NCBI RefSeq assembly: GCF_001423765.1
Contig: NZ_LMPG01000016.1
Span: 124,001 to 188,000 of the forward strand
DNA: 64,000 nucleotides
Source of the DNA: Sphingomonas sp. Leaf343
Lineage (GTDB): Bacteria; Pseudomonadota; Alphaproteobacteria; Sphingomonadales; Sphingomonadaceae
Reading direction: 5' to 3'
The notes beneath the pieces were generated by a model, which saw only the letters and a program-made list of their open reading frames with translations, had not been told where the DNA came from and did not search any database. The stretch's first letter is position 1; every line of letters begins with the position of its first letter. Positions 33,980-42,858 of the stretch are shown in pieces. The translations under genes were made by a program, and so were the position numbers.

Positions 33980-35697
33980 CATCGCCGATGGCCTTTCTCC
34001 AGCCGCTCGGCCGCGCGCTGATGCTGCCGATCGCGGTGTTGCCCGTCGCCGGGCTGATGCTGCGGCTGGGGCAGCCCGACCTGCTCGACATCGCGTTCCT
34101 GTCGGCGGCGGGCGACGCGATCTTCGCGCATCTCGGCCTGCTGTTCGCGGTCGGCGTCGCCACCGGCTTCGCCCGCGACGGCAACGGCGCGGCGGCGATG
34201 GCGGGCATCGTCTGCTACCTCGTGGCGGGCAACGGCGCGCAGGTGTTCCTGACCGTGCCGGCGGCGACGCTGGCGGGCGTGCCGGACACCGCGACCGGCC
34301 TGGTGACGAGTGCGTGGAAGGCGGCGGCGATCGACCGGCTGCAGGTGCCGATCGGCATCGTCGCCGGCCTGATCGGCGGCCATTTCTACAACCGGTTCGC
34401 GACGTTCAGGCTGCCCGATTATCTCGCCTTCTTCGGCGGGCGGCGGTTCGTGCCGATCGTCGCGGGTCTGGCGGGGCTCGTCATCGCCGGGCTGCTGGGG
34501 CTGACCTATCCCGGCGTCAGCGCGGGCGTCGATGCGCTCAGCAACGGCGTGGTCGCGGCGGGCGGCTGGGGGCTGTTCGCGTTCGGGTTGCTCAACCGGC
34601 TGCTGCTCGTCACCGGGCTGCATCACATCCTGAACAACGTCGCCTATTTCGTGGTCGGCAGCTACGACGGCAAGACGGGCGACCTGTCGCGCTTCTTCGC
34701 GGGCGATCCGACCGCGGGCGGCTTCATGAGCGGGTTCTTCCCCGTCATGATGTTCGGCCTGCCCGCCGCGTGTCTGGCGATGTACCACACCGCGCTGCCG
34801 GAGCGGCGCAAGGCGGTCGGCGGGCTGCTCTTCAGCCTCGCGCTGACGTCGTTCCTGACCGGCGTGACCGAGCCGATCGAGTTCAGCTTCATGTTCCTCG
34901 CACCGGCGCTCTACGCCGTGCATGCGGTCCTGACCGGCGCGGCGGAGGCGATCATGAACGCGCTGGGCGTGCGGCTCGGCTATGGCTTTTCGGCGGGGCT
35001 GTTCGATTACGTCCTGAACTTCGGCAAGGCGACCAAACCGCTGCTGCTGCTGCCGATCGGCGCGGCCTATGCGGCGATCTATTACGGGCTGTTCCGCTGG
35101 GCGATCGTGAAGTTCGACCTGCCGACCCCGGGGCGCGAGGCGGAGGAGGCGGCGGTCGCGCAGGCACCCGTGCCGGTGACGGAGCGTGCCGCCGCCTATG
35201 TCGCGGCGCTGGGCGGGGCGGCGAACCTGCGCGCGGTCGATGCCTGCACCACGCGCCTGCGGCTGACCGTCGCCGACGCGCAGGCGATCGACGAGCCTGC
35301 GCTCAAGCGGCTGGGCGCGCGCGGCGTCCTGCGCCCGTCGCCGACGGCGGTGCAGGTCGTGGTGGGCGGCATCGCCGACGGGCTGGCGATGGACATGCGC
35401 GCGGTGCTGGACGCCGGGCCGGCCGTGACGACTCCGGCCGTGACGACCCCGGTCGTGACGACCCCGGCCGTGACGACCCCGGTCGTCGTGGCAACGCCCG
35501 CCTGCACCCTGCCCGATGCGGTCGCGGCGGCGATCGGCCACGGCAATGTCGTGGCGGCCAGCCGCCTGCCCGGCCGCCTGCGCATCGTCGTGGTGGCGCG
35601 GGAGGCGGTCGACGAGGCGGCGCTGGCGGCGCTCGACGCGCGCGCGGTGGTCTGGCTCCGGCCGGATACGCTCCATGTGTTGATGGCGGACGCGTGA
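33976..35697 (+). CDS. nagE: GlcNAc-type PTS permease EIICB with extra EIIB-like domain
   Basis: A 573-residue inner-membrane permease. EIIC (about 1-385) includes MLPIAVLPVAGLMLRLG, LNRLLLVTGLHHILNN and LTGVTEPIEFSFMFLAP, the GlcNAc/glucose-family substrate-binding segments. The EIIB domain (about 400-480) carries the phosphocysteine Cys424 in VDACTTRLRL. A Thr/Pro repeat linker (485-507) then leads to a second EIIB-like domain (about 510-573) in which the Cys position is Leu531 (SRLPGRLRIVV), so it cannot be phosphorylated. It transports and phosphorylates GlcNAc using the preceding EIIA-HPr-EI protein. Duplicate, inactive EIIB modules also occur in other members of this family. Confidence 0.92.
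   Translation: MTSPMAFLQPLGRALMLPIAVLPVAGLMLRLGQPDLLDIAFLSAAGDAIFAHLGLLFAVGVATGFARDGNGAAAMAGIVCYLVAGNGAQVFLTVPAATLAGVPDTATGLVTSAWKAAAIDRLQVPIGIVAGLIGGHFYNRFATFRLPDYLAFFGGRRFVPIVAGLAGLVIAGLLGLTYPGVSAGVDALSNGVVAAGGWGLFAFGLLNRLLLVTGLHHILNNVAYFVVGSYDGKTGDLSRFFAGDPTAGGFMSGFFPVMMFGLPAACLAMYHTALPERRKAVGGLLFSLALTSFLTGVTEPIEFSFMFLAPALYAVHAVLTGAAEAIMNALGVRLGYGFSAGLFDYVLNFGKATKPLLLLPIGAAYAAIYYGLFRWAIVKFDLPTPGREAEEAAVAQAPVPVTERAAAYVAALGGAANLRAVDACTTRLRLTVADAQAIDEPALKRLGARGVLRPSPTAVQVVVGGIADGLAMDMRAVLDAGPAVTTPAVTTPVVTTPAVTTPVVVATPACTLPDAVAAAIGHGNVVAASRLPGRLRIVVVAREAVDEAALAALDARAVVWLRPDTLHVLMADA
35425..35484. repeat. Four 15-bp tandem repeats in the EIICB gene linker
   Basis: Four near-identical 15-bp units (gtgacgaccccggtc and variants) encode VTTPA/VTTPV repeats between the active and inactive EIIB domains. 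Unit length keeps the frame if copy number changes. Confidence 0.9.
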
Positions 35698-36050
35698 CCC
35701 GCGTCGTCTCGGTCCTCGATCTGGTCGACGATGCCGCGCTGATCGCCGAATATCGTGCACGACATGCACCGGGGGCGGTGTGGCCCGACATCATCCGGTA
35801 TCTGACGTCGATCGGCTGCGAGAATCTGGAGCTGTGGCAGGTCGCGGACCGTCTGGTGATGATCTTCGAGGCGGCGGAGGGCTATCCGAGGGCCACCGAT
35901 CCCGCGCTCGACCCCGTGGTCGCGGCGTGGGAGGCGGAGATGAGCGTCTACCAGCGCGTGATCGATCCCGCCGGTCCCAAGTGGTTGCGGATGGAGCGGA
36001 TTTTCACATATGACGGCGGCGAAGCGATGCCGGGGCGGGCGAAAGGTTAG
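35694..36050 (+). CDS. L-rhamnose/L-fucose-type mutarotase (RhaM family)
   Basis: A 118-residue dimeric alpha-beta barrel-like protein. YRARHAPGAVWPDIIRYL carries the conserved His and WP of the RhaM (DUF718) family, and NLELWQVADRLVMIFEA follows as expected, with a conserved WLRMERIF near the end. The enzyme interconverts alpha and beta anomers of a 6-deoxy hexose. It starts with GTG overlapping the permease stop (GTGA), so it is the last gene of the GlcNAc operon. As the divergent set encodes a fucosidase, L-fucose is the likely substrate, although no fucose catabolic genes are in the window. Confidence 0.85.
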   Translation: MTRVVSVLDLVDDAALIAEYRARHAPGAVWPDIIRYLTSIGCENLELWQVADRLVMIFEAAEGYPRATDPALDPVVAAWEAEMSVYQRVIDPAGPKWLRMERIFTYDGGEAMPGRAKG

Positions 36051-36091
36051 CCGGGGTCAGTCCACTGGGGTGTTTACGCGGCACCATCCCC

Positions 36092-36182
36092 TCAAGCCAT
36101 CCCCGCCCCTTCAAGCCATCCCCGCCTCTTCAAGCCTTGCGCGCCCCTTCAAGCCTTGCGCGCCCCTTCAAGCCTCGCGTGC
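36092..36182. repeat. 19-bp intergenic tandem repeat
   Basis: Four full and one partial copy of a 19-bp unit beginning tcaagcc occur at 36092, 36111, 36130, 36149 and 36168. The first two share a ccatccccgc core and the next two a ttgcgcgccc core. The block fills the space between the mutarotase gene and the GTG of the RNA methyltransferase and ends 19 bases before it. No terminator or promoter is evident there. Confidence 0.9.
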
Positions 36183-36201
36183 GATGCGTTAGCGCGGGGC
36201 C

Positions 36202-37026
36202 GTGCCGACCATCCTGCCCATCCGCGACGCCGCCGACCCGCGCATCGCCGCCTACCGCGACATCCGCGAGCGTGATCTCGTCGGGCGGCAGGGTCTGTTC
36301 GTGGCGGAGGGACGGGTGGTGCTGGCGATGCTGGTCGCCGCGACGGGATACCGGGCGGAATCGGTGTTGATCGCGGCGCATCGGCTGGACTCGCTGCGCG
36401 GTCTGATCGCGCCGCTCGGCGACGACGTGCCGGTCTACGCGGCGGAGCAGCCGGTGCTGGATCAGATCGCGGGCTTCCCGATGCACCGCGGTATTCTGGC
36501 GATCGGGCGGCGCGTCGATCCCCCGTCGCCCGACGCGTTGCTGGCGAGCCTGCCCCGCGACGCCGACGTGCTCGTGCTCGGCGCGATCGCCAATCACGAC
36601 AATATGGGCGGGCTGTTCCGCAACGCCGCGGCGTTCGGCGTCGGCGCGGTGCTGCTGGATGCCGACTGTTGCGATCCGCTGTATCGCAAGGCGATCCGGG
36701 TGTCGGTCGGGGGCGTGCTGACGGTGCCCTATGCGATACTCGACCGGGGCGACGATCCGGTCGAATTGCTGGAGCGGCATGGCTTCGCGCCGCTGGCGCT
36801 GACGCCGGCCGGCGCGGTGACGCTGTCCCAGGTCGTGCCCGAACGCCGCAACGCGGTGCTGCTGGGTGCCGAAGGACCCGGACTCGCGGCCGACCTGATC
36901 GCACGGGCGCGGGGCGTCAGGATCGACATGGCGGCGGGCTTCGACAGCCTGAACGTCGCGACGACCGGCGGCATCGTGCTGCATCACCTTGCCGCGGGCC
37001 GGCACCGGTCTACATCGTCGTCATGA
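36202..37026 (+). CDS. TrmH/SpoU-family RNA 2'-O-methyltransferase
   Basis: A 274-residue SPOUT methyltransferase. An N-terminal substrate-binding segment (RQGLFVAEGRVVLAML) is followed by the three SPOUT motifs: ANHDNMGGLFRNAAAFG (motif 1, catalytic Arg), VLLGAEGPGL (motif 2) and SLNVATTGGIVLHHL (motif 3). These form the knotted SAM-binding site. It methylates a ribose in tRNA or rRNA; the target is unknown. The start is GTG. Its stop overlaps the start of the efflux MFS gene as ATGA, an odd pairing of an RNA modification gene with an efflux operon. Confidence 0.88.
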   Translation: MPTILPIRDAADPRIAAYRDIRERDLVGRQGLFVAEGRVVLAMLVAATGYRAESVLIAAHRLDSLRGLIAPLGDDVPVYAAEQPVLDQIAGFPMHRGILAIGRRVDPPSPDALLASLPRDADVLVLGAIANHDNMGGLFRNAAAFGVGAVLLDADCCDPLYRKAIRVSVGGVLTVPYAILDRGDDPVELLERHGFAPLALTPAGAVTLSQVVPERRNAVLLGAEGPGLAADLIARARGVRIDMAAGFDSLNVATTGGIVLHHLAAGRHRSTSSS

Positions 37027-38672
37027 TCCAGCGGATGCGGAATTTTCTGCGCGAGGAGGATTGGGCCTTCGCCGCGCACGAGGCGCCGGTGATGCCCGGC
37101 TCCCCCGGATCGCCGCATCATCCGCATCCGCGCCGCTTCGCCTATGGATCGATCTCGGTGCTGCTCGGGCTGACGGCGGGGTTCGGCAACGCGCTGATTT
37201 CCGCCAATACCTACACTTTGCAGGGCGCGCTGGGCCTCGATCCGGCGCAGATCGCGTGGTTGCCGACGGTCTATGTGATGACCAACGTGTCGATCAACCT
37301 CATCATGATAAAGTTCCGGCAGCAGTTCGGCCTGCGCCCGTTCGCGATCATCTTCCTGACGGTCTATGCCGCGCTGACCCTCGCGCATCTGTTCGTCCAC
37401 GGCTTCGCGTCGGCGATCGCGGTGCGGGCCGCCAGCGGCATGGCCGGCGCGGCGGTGTCGAGCCTCGCGCTCTATTACATGATGCAGGCGTTGCCGGCGA
37501 AATGGCGGCTGAAGGCGGTGGTGCTGGGGATCGGCGTGCCGCAATGCGCGACGCCGCTGGCGCGGCTGTTCTCGCCCGACCTGCTGGCGATGTCGCAGTG
37601 GAGGACGCTGTATCTGTTCGAGCTGGGACTGGCGCTGCTCAGCCTGGCGGCGGTGGCGTGGCTGCGCCTGCCGCCGACGACGCGGCAAAAGGCGTTCGAG
37701 CCGCTCGATTTCCTGACCTTCGTTCTGTTCGCCGGGGCGATGGCGCTGTTCTCGGCGGTGCTCGGACTCGGGCGGATCGTGTGGTGGACGAACGCGCCGT
37801 GGATCGGCTGGGCGCTGATCGCGGCGATCCCGATGCTGGCGGCGGCGCTGATGATCGAGCACAACCGCGTCAATCCGCTGCTCAACACGCGCTGGCTGGG
37901 CAGCGCCGATATCCTGCGCTTCACGATCGTGACGATCATGGCGCGTATCGTGCTGTCCGAACAGACCTACGCCGCGGTCGGGTTGCTGACCGTTCTGGGC
38001 CAGAACAACGACCAGCTCGGCACCTTCTTCCTGATCGTGTTCGCGGCGTCGGTGGTCGGCGTCGTCGCCAGCGCGGCGGTGCTGGACGTCAACCGGCTGG
38101 CGCATCCGGTAATGCTGGCGATCGGGCTGGTCGCGGTGGCGGCGTTTTTCGACGCGCAATCGACCAGCCTGACGCGCGGGCCGCAGCTCTACTGGACGCA
38201 GGCGCTGATCGCGTTCGCGGCGACGTTCTTTCTCGGGCCGTCGCTGCTGTTCGGGATGACGCGCGCGCTGCAGGCGGGGACGGGACACATCATCAGCTTC
38301 ATCGCGTTGTTCGGTATCGTCAATTCGATCGGCGGACTGGCGGGAACGGCGCTGCTCGGCAGCTATCAGCAGATACGGGAGAAGGCGAACAGTGCGGCGC
38401 TGGTGCAGCAGATGCAGCCCACGGACCCGATCGTGACGCAGCGTATCCAGTCGGGCGGCGCCGCGGTGGGTCGCGTCGTCGGCGATCCCGCGCTGCGATC
38501 GGCGGAGGGTGCAGCGATCCTGTCGCAGACGACCACGCGGGAGGCGAACGTGCTGGCCTATAACGACGTATTCCGCCTGATCGGCGTGCTGGCGGCGGCG
38601 ACGTCCGGCTATCTGGCGTTCCTGCTCGCGCGGCGAAGCTGGCGCGCGCGGCGGGCGGAGAGGCGGGCATGA
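37023..38672 (+). CDS. MFS efflux transporter (DHA2/EmrB-like)
   Basis: A 549-residue inner-membrane protein with about 14 hydrophobic segments, the plan of DHA2 drug:proton antiporters. The first helix lies near residues 40-60 (AYGSISVLLGLTAGFGNALIS), and IAWLPTVYVMTN and GMAGAAVSSLALYYMMQ occupy the positions of helices 2-4. It has a His/Pro-rich N-terminal cytoplasmic extension (PGSPHHPHPRR). It is coupled by ATGA overlaps to the upstream methyltransferase and the downstream HlyD gene. With the adaptor and NodT protein it would form an EmrAB-TolC-like tripartite pump. Substrate is unknown. Confidence 0.88.
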   Translation: MIQRMRNFLREEDWAFAAHEAPVMPGSPGSPHHPHPRRFAYGSISVLLGLTAGFGNALISANTYTLQGALGLDPAQIAWLPTVYVMTNVSINLIMIKFRQQFGLRPFAIIFLTVYAALTLAHLFVHGFASAIAVRAASGMAGAAVSSLALYYMMQALPAKWRLKAVVLGIGVPQCATPLARLFSPDLLAMSQWRTLYLFELGLALLSLAAVAWLRLPPTTRQKAFEPLDFLTFVLFAGAMALFSAVLGLGRIVWWTNAPWIGWALIAAIPMLAAALMIEHNRVNPLLNTRWLGSADILRFTIVTIMARIVLSEQTYAAVGLLTVLGQNNDQLGTFFLIVFAASVVGVVASAAVLDVNRLAHPVMLAIGLVAVAAFFDAQSTSLTRGPQLYWTQALIAFAATFFLGPSLLFGMTRALQAGTGHIISFIALFGIVNSIGGLAGTALLGSYQQIREKANSAALVQQMQPTDPIVTQRIQSGGAAVGRVVGDPALRSAEGAAILSQTTTREANVLAYNDVFRLIGVLAAATSGYLAFLLARRSWRARRAERRA

Positions 38673-39847
38673 CCGACGTTCGCGACCCCGTACCGCCCGC
38701 CGCCGCCGGCCCCGTGACGATCGGTCCCGTGACCGAGGAACGCGCCGCGGAGATCGGCGCGGCCCCGGCGGCCGCCCCGGTCGGATCGGGCTGGAGGCCG
38801 CCCGCGAACAGCGGCCGCGTGCTGATCGTGCTGGCGCTGGTCGCGATCGCGGGCGTGCTCGCGGTGCTGGCGGCGTGGCGGCTGCCGCCCTTCACCAGCG
38901 ACTACGAATCGACCGACAACGCCTATGTCCGCGGGCGCACGACCGTGATCGCGCCGCAGGTGTCGGGCTATGTCACGCGCGTGCTGGCGCGCGATTTCGC
39001 CGACGTGAGGCAGGGCGACGCACTGGTCGCGATCGACGACCGCATCTACCGCCAGCGGGTCGAGCAGGCGGAGGCGCAGGTCGCGGCGCAGCAGGCGACG
39101 CTGGCCAACGCGCTGCAATCCGAGCGCAGCCGCGCCGCCAGCTTCACCGCGCAGGACGCCGCCGTCGCCAATGCGGAGGCGCAGTTGATGCGCGCGCAGG
39201 CGGACATGGCGCGCGTCAACGACCTCGTCACCGACGGCTCGGTCAGCCTGCGGGAGCGCGACCAGACGCTGGCGGCGCTGCGTCAGGCGCAGGCGGGCGT
39301 GCGTCAGGCGCGTGCGGCGCGAGAGATCGCGCGACAGGATATCCGCACCGTCGAGGTCGGGCGCGGCGGCCAGCGCGCGGGCGTATCCGGCGCGCAGGCG
39401 GCCCGCGAACTGGCCCGGATCGACCTGTCCAACACGATCGTCCGCGCGCCCGAGAGCGGGCGATTGAGCGAGATCGGCGTGCGCGTCGGCCAGTATGTGA
39501 CGGCGGGCACCCAGTTGATGTTCCTCGTCCCGCCCGAAACCTGGGTGATCGCGAACTTCAAGGAAGCGCAGATCGCGCGGATGGCGGTCGGTCAGCCGGC
39601 GTCCTTCACCGTCGACGCGCTCGGCGATGCGCGGCTGACCGGACGTGTCGAGCGCGTGTCGCCCGCCGCCGGATCGGAGTTCGCGGTGCTGAAGGCGGAC
39701 AACGCGACGGGCAATTTCACCAAGGTGCCGCAACGGATCGCGGTTCGCATCCGCGTCGATCCGGGCCAGCCGCTGGCGCAACGGCTGCGGCCGGGCATGT
39801 CGGTGCAGGCGCGGGTCGATACGTCGGGCGGTCCGGCGATCCGATGA
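38669..39847 (+). CDS. HlyD/EmrA-family periplasmic adaptor
   Basis: A 392-residue membrane-fusion protein. A Pro/Ala-rich cytoplasmic N-terminus precedes a single transmembrane helix at about 50-70. The periplasmic part begins STDNAYVRGRTTVIAPQVSGYV, the classical lipoyl-domain opening of EmrA proteins, followed by a long alpha-helical hairpin (about 125-250) rich in Ala, Gln and Arg. NTIVRAPESGRLSEIGVRVGQYV is the second lipoyl half and WVIANFKEAQIARM the beta-barrel domain. It links the MFS pump to the NodT outer-membrane channel encoded next. Confidence 0.92.
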   Translation: MTDVRDPVPPAAAGPVTIGPVTEERAAEIGAAPAAAPVGSGWRPPANSGRVLIVLALVAIAGVLAVLAAWRLPPFTSDYESTDNAYVRGRTTVIAPQVSGYVTRVLARDFADVRQGDALVAIDDRIYRQRVEQAEAQVAAQQATLANALQSERSRAASFTAQDAAVANAEAQLMRAQADMARVNDLVTDGSVSLRERDQTLAALRQAQAGVRQARAAREIARQDIRTVEVGRGGQRAGVSGAQAARELARIDLSNTIVRAPESGRLSEIGVRVGQYVTAGTQLMFLVPPETWVIANFKEAQIARMAVGQPASFTVDALGDARLTGRVERVSPAAGSEFAVLKADNATGNFTKVPQRIAVRIRVDPGQPLAQRLRPGMSVQARVDTSGGPAIR

Positions 39848-41241
39848 AGCGGAACGCGCTGCTGCTCGGGCTGGCGCTGGCCCAGACGCTGGCGGCGTGT
39901 GCCGGGCCGCGACCCGCGCCGCCGCAGGGGGCGTCGGTGGTGCCGCCGCCGGCGTGGCGGACCGTGCTGGACGGGCCGGGCGCGCCGATCCGGGCGGACT
40001 GGTGGACGGCGTTCGGCGATCCGGTGCTGGTCGATCTCGTCGCACGGGCGCTGGCGGCGAACCCCGATCTGGGCGTGGCGGCGGCGCGGGTCGAGGAGTC
40101 GCGCGCGACCGAACGGCTGGCGCGGGCGCAGCGCACGCCGACGCTGAACGCCGGCCTGCCGACGACCGAGGGGCAGACCGTCAGCCCGTTCGGCACGCCG
40201 TCGACGGCGTTCGGGGCGCAACCGTCGATCACCGCCAGCTACGACCTCGACCTGTTCGGCCGCCTGCGTCAGGCGAGCGCGGCGGCACGGGCGCAGGCGC
40301 TGGCGAGCGAGGGCGCACGCGATACGGTGCGGCTCGCGATCGTCAGCGGCGTGGCGTCGGGATATATCCAGTTGCGCGCGCTCGATCAAAGGCTGGCGGT
40401 CGCGCGGGAGACGCTGGCGGCGCGGTCCGAAGCGCTGCGCATCGCCCGGCGCCGTGCGGAGACGGGCTATACGTCCAATCTGGAACTGCGGCAGGCGGAG
40501 GGCGAGTACCGCGCGACCGAACAGCTCGTACCACAGGCTCAGTTGCTGGTGGCGCGGCAGGAAAATGCGTTGAGCCTGTTGCTGGGCACATTGCCGGGGC
40601 CGATCCCGCGCGGCCTGCCGCTCGACCGGCTGCTCGCGCCGGCGGTGCCGGATGGATTGCCCGCCGACCTGCTGCGCCGCCGCCCCGACCTGTTCCAGGC
40701 GGAACAGGCGCTGGTCGCGGCCGACCGCAGCCTCGACAGCGCACGGGCGGCGATGATGCCGAACGTGGCGCTGACCGGCAGCGCCGGCGTCGTGCTGTCG
40801 ACGGCGCTGGCGAATCCGATCGGGGTGTTCTCGATCGGCGGCAGCATATTGTCGCCGTTGTTCGACGGCGGTCGCCTGCGCGCGCAGGCGGATGCGGCGG
40901 CGGCGCGGCGCGATCAGGCGGCATGGAGCTATCAGCGGGCGGCGCTGATCGCGTTCCGGGAGGTGGACGACAGTCTGGCATTGGTGCTGCGGTCCGGTCA
41001 GCAGGCGACCGCGCTGTCGGGACAGCGCACGGCGGCGGCGGGGGCGCTCAGGATCGCGTCCAACCGCTACCGGGCGGGATATTCGGCCTATATCGAGCAA
41101 CTCGACGCGCAACGCGCGCTGCTGACCGCCGAGCTGGCGCTGATCCAGGCGCGCGCGGACCGGCTGGCGGCCTATGTGTCGCTGTACCAGACGTTCGGCG
41201 GGGGCTGGACGCGCGAGGATGTCGCGGCCGCGGGGCGGTAG
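39844..41241 (+). CDS. NodT-family outer-membrane efflux lipoprotein
   Basis: A 465-residue TolC-like outer-membrane channel subunit. The signal peptide ends in the lipobox LAAC (Cys19), so it is a lipoprotein. RADWWTAFGDPVLVDLVARALAANPDLGVAAARV is the typical NodT start. ASYDLDLFGRLRQASAAARAQ and the repeat-related SPLFDGGRLRAQADAAAARRDQA mark the two internal TolC-type helical repeats. It is the last gene of the efflux operon, its start overlapping the HlyD stop as ATGA, and it is followed by a convergent signalling operon 36 bases away. Confidence 0.92.
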   Translation: MKRNALLLGLALAQTLAACAGPRPAPPQGASVVPPPAWRTVLDGPGAPIRADWWTAFGDPVLVDLVARALAANPDLGVAAARVEESRATERLARAQRTPTLNAGLPTTEGQTVSPFGTPSTAFGAQPSITASYDLDLFGRLRQASAAARAQALASEGARDTVRLAIVSGVASGYIQLRALDQRLAVARETLAARSEALRIARRRAETGYTSNLELRQAEGEYRATEQLVPQAQLLVARQENALSLLLGTLPGPIPRGLPLDRLLAPAVPDGLPADLLRRRPDLFQAEQALVAADRSLDSARAAMMPNVALTGSAGVVLSTALANPIGVFSIGGSILSPLFDGGRLRAQADAAAARRDQAAWSYQRAALIAFREVDDSLALVLRSGQQATALSGQRTAAAGALRIASNRYRAGYSAYIEQLDAQRALLTAELALIQARADRLAAYVSLYQTFGGGWTREDVAAAGR

Positions 41242-41277
41242 GTCTTCCTCTTCTGCACCATTTTCGGGGCGTGTCGC

Positions 41278-42858
41278 CTAGGCCGCCGCCGCCCCTGTCC
41301 CGCGCAATGCCGGGTGCGGGTTTCGCCAGAGCGCGCTGTCGTGGGCGGCCCGCCACGCGATCAGATCGTCGAGCGGCATCGGCATGCCGATCTCATATCC
41401 CTGCAACAGGTCGCAGCCGAGCATCTGGAGCAGGCGCGCCTGCCAGTCGCTCTCCACGCCCTCCACCACGACGCGCATGTCGAGGCTGTGACCGAAATCG
41501 ATCATCGATCGGATGATCTGGTTGGTCTTGCGGCGGTCGCCCACCGACCGGAGGAACGACTTGTCCAGCTTCAGCCCGTCGAGTTCGAAATGCTGGAGGT
41601 AGCTGAGCGAGGAATAGCCGGTGCCGAAATCGTCGAGGAAGACGCGGACGCCCATTTCCCGCAGCCGGTCGATGGAATGGCGCGCGGACTCCAGATTGTC
41701 GATCAGCACGCCCTCGGTGATCTCCACCTTGAGCAGTTCGGGGCGAACCCGGGCGGCGAGCAACTGGTCGACGACGCGCGACACGAAATCGGGGTGGCGG
41801 AAATAGACGGGCGAGATGTTGACCGCGATCGGCGCATTCTCCAGTCGCGCGGCGGCGGCGAGCGCGGTTTCGATCGTCCAGTCGGTCAGCGCGATGATCT
41901 GCCCGCTCGCCTCCGCCGTGGCGATCAGCGCGAACGGGCTGATGTCGCGCAGGGCCGGCGACTGCGACCGCAGCAACGCCTCCGCGCTGCTGAACGCGCC
42001 CGAGCGGGCATCGACCAGCGGCTGGTAATGGAGCGAGAACTGGTTCTCGATCATCGCCCGGCCCAGTTCGACGCGTACCGAGCTTTCGCGCATCTCGCGC
42101 CGGTCCATGGCATCGTCGAATACGCGGTAGCAGCCTCTGGAGGCGGCCTTGGCGGCGTACATCGCCAGATCGGCGCGGCGCAGCAATTCGGTGCCGTCCA
42201 GCCGCGTCGGATCGCCGATCGCCAGGCCGACGGAGGCGCCGACCTCGACCCGGGTGCCGCCGAGATCGAACGGTTCGCCGACGGCGGCGACGATCGATTC
42301 CGCGTGCTCCTCCGGCGATACCTCGTGCCGCCACGGCAGCACCGCCGCAAACTCGTCCCCACCCAGTCGCGCCAGCGCGATCGGGTGCCGGATCGTCCGC
42401 CGCACGCGCTCCGCGACCTTGCGCAGCAGATCGTCGCCGGCCTTGTGACCCAGCGTGTCGTTGACGTCCTTGAACCGGTCGAGGTCGAAGAACAGCACGA
42501 CCAGCATGTCGTGATCGAGCAGGCCACGATCCTCCAGCGCATTGTGAAACGCGGTGCGGTTCATCAGCCCGGTCAGGTGGTCGACGTCCAGCAGCACGCG
42601 CAGCCTGGCATTGCCCGTGGCCAGCGTGCGGGCGAGCGCGCGGTGCCGCAGCGCTTCGCTGACCAGCGCGCAGAACGCCGCCGTCAGCACGACCGCCGCG
42701 CATGTGCCGGCACCGCCCGCGGCCCCCGCACCGATGCCGCCGCCCGCGTCGATACCCGCGCCAATACCACCGGCCGCCAGCGCACCCGTCAACGCCGCCC
42801 CCAGCGTCCAGCGCCACGGTGCGGACCGCAGCCGGTCATAGCTTCGGGACAGCCTCAC
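41278..42858 (-). CDS. GGDEF-EAL cyclic-di-GMP protein
   Basis: A 526-residue protein with two hydrophobic N-terminal segments (about 18-35 and 50-68, rich in Gly and Ala) followed by a GGDEF domain (about 85-250) and an EAL domain (about 262-515). The cyclase motif GGDEF is intact at 166-170. The phosphodiesterase domain retains EALLR (293-297), EITEG, FLDDFGTGYSSLSYL, LKLDKSF, VVEGVES and LLQGYEIG, so both activities are possible; no RxxD inhibitory site is obvious before GGDEF. The start is a GTG that overlaps the response-regulator stop as GTGA, so it is coupled to the preceding two-component genes and is probably their output. Confidence 0.9.
   Translation of the reverse strand: MRLSRSYDRLRSAPWRWTLGAALTGALAAGGIGAGIDAGGGIGAGAAGGAGTCAAVVLTAAFCALVSEALRHRALARTLATGNARLRVLLDVDHLTGLMNRTAFHNALEDRGLLDHDMLVVLFFDLDRFKDVNDTLGHKAGDDLLRKVAERVRRTIRHPIALARLGGDEFAAVLPWRHEVSPEEHAESIVAAVGEPFDLGGTRVEVGASVGLAIGDPTRLDGTELLRRADLAMYAAKAASRGCYRVFDDAMDRREMRESSVRVELGRAMIENQFSLHYQPLVDARSGAFSSAEALLRSQSPALRDISPFALIATAEASGQIIALTDWTIETALAAAARLENAPIAVNISPVYFRHPDFVSRVVDQLLAARVRPELLKVEITEGVLIDNLESARHSIDRLREMGVRVFLDDFGTGYSSLSYLQHFELDGLKLDKSFLRSVGDRRKTNQIIRSMIDFGHSLDMRVVVEGVESDWQARLLQMLGCDLLQGYEIGMPMPLDDLIAWRAAHDSALWRNPHPALRGTGAAAA

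Noticed and set aside
36092..36182. CRISPR-like array
   Set aside because: Units are contiguous 19-mers with no unique spacers and there are no cas genes.
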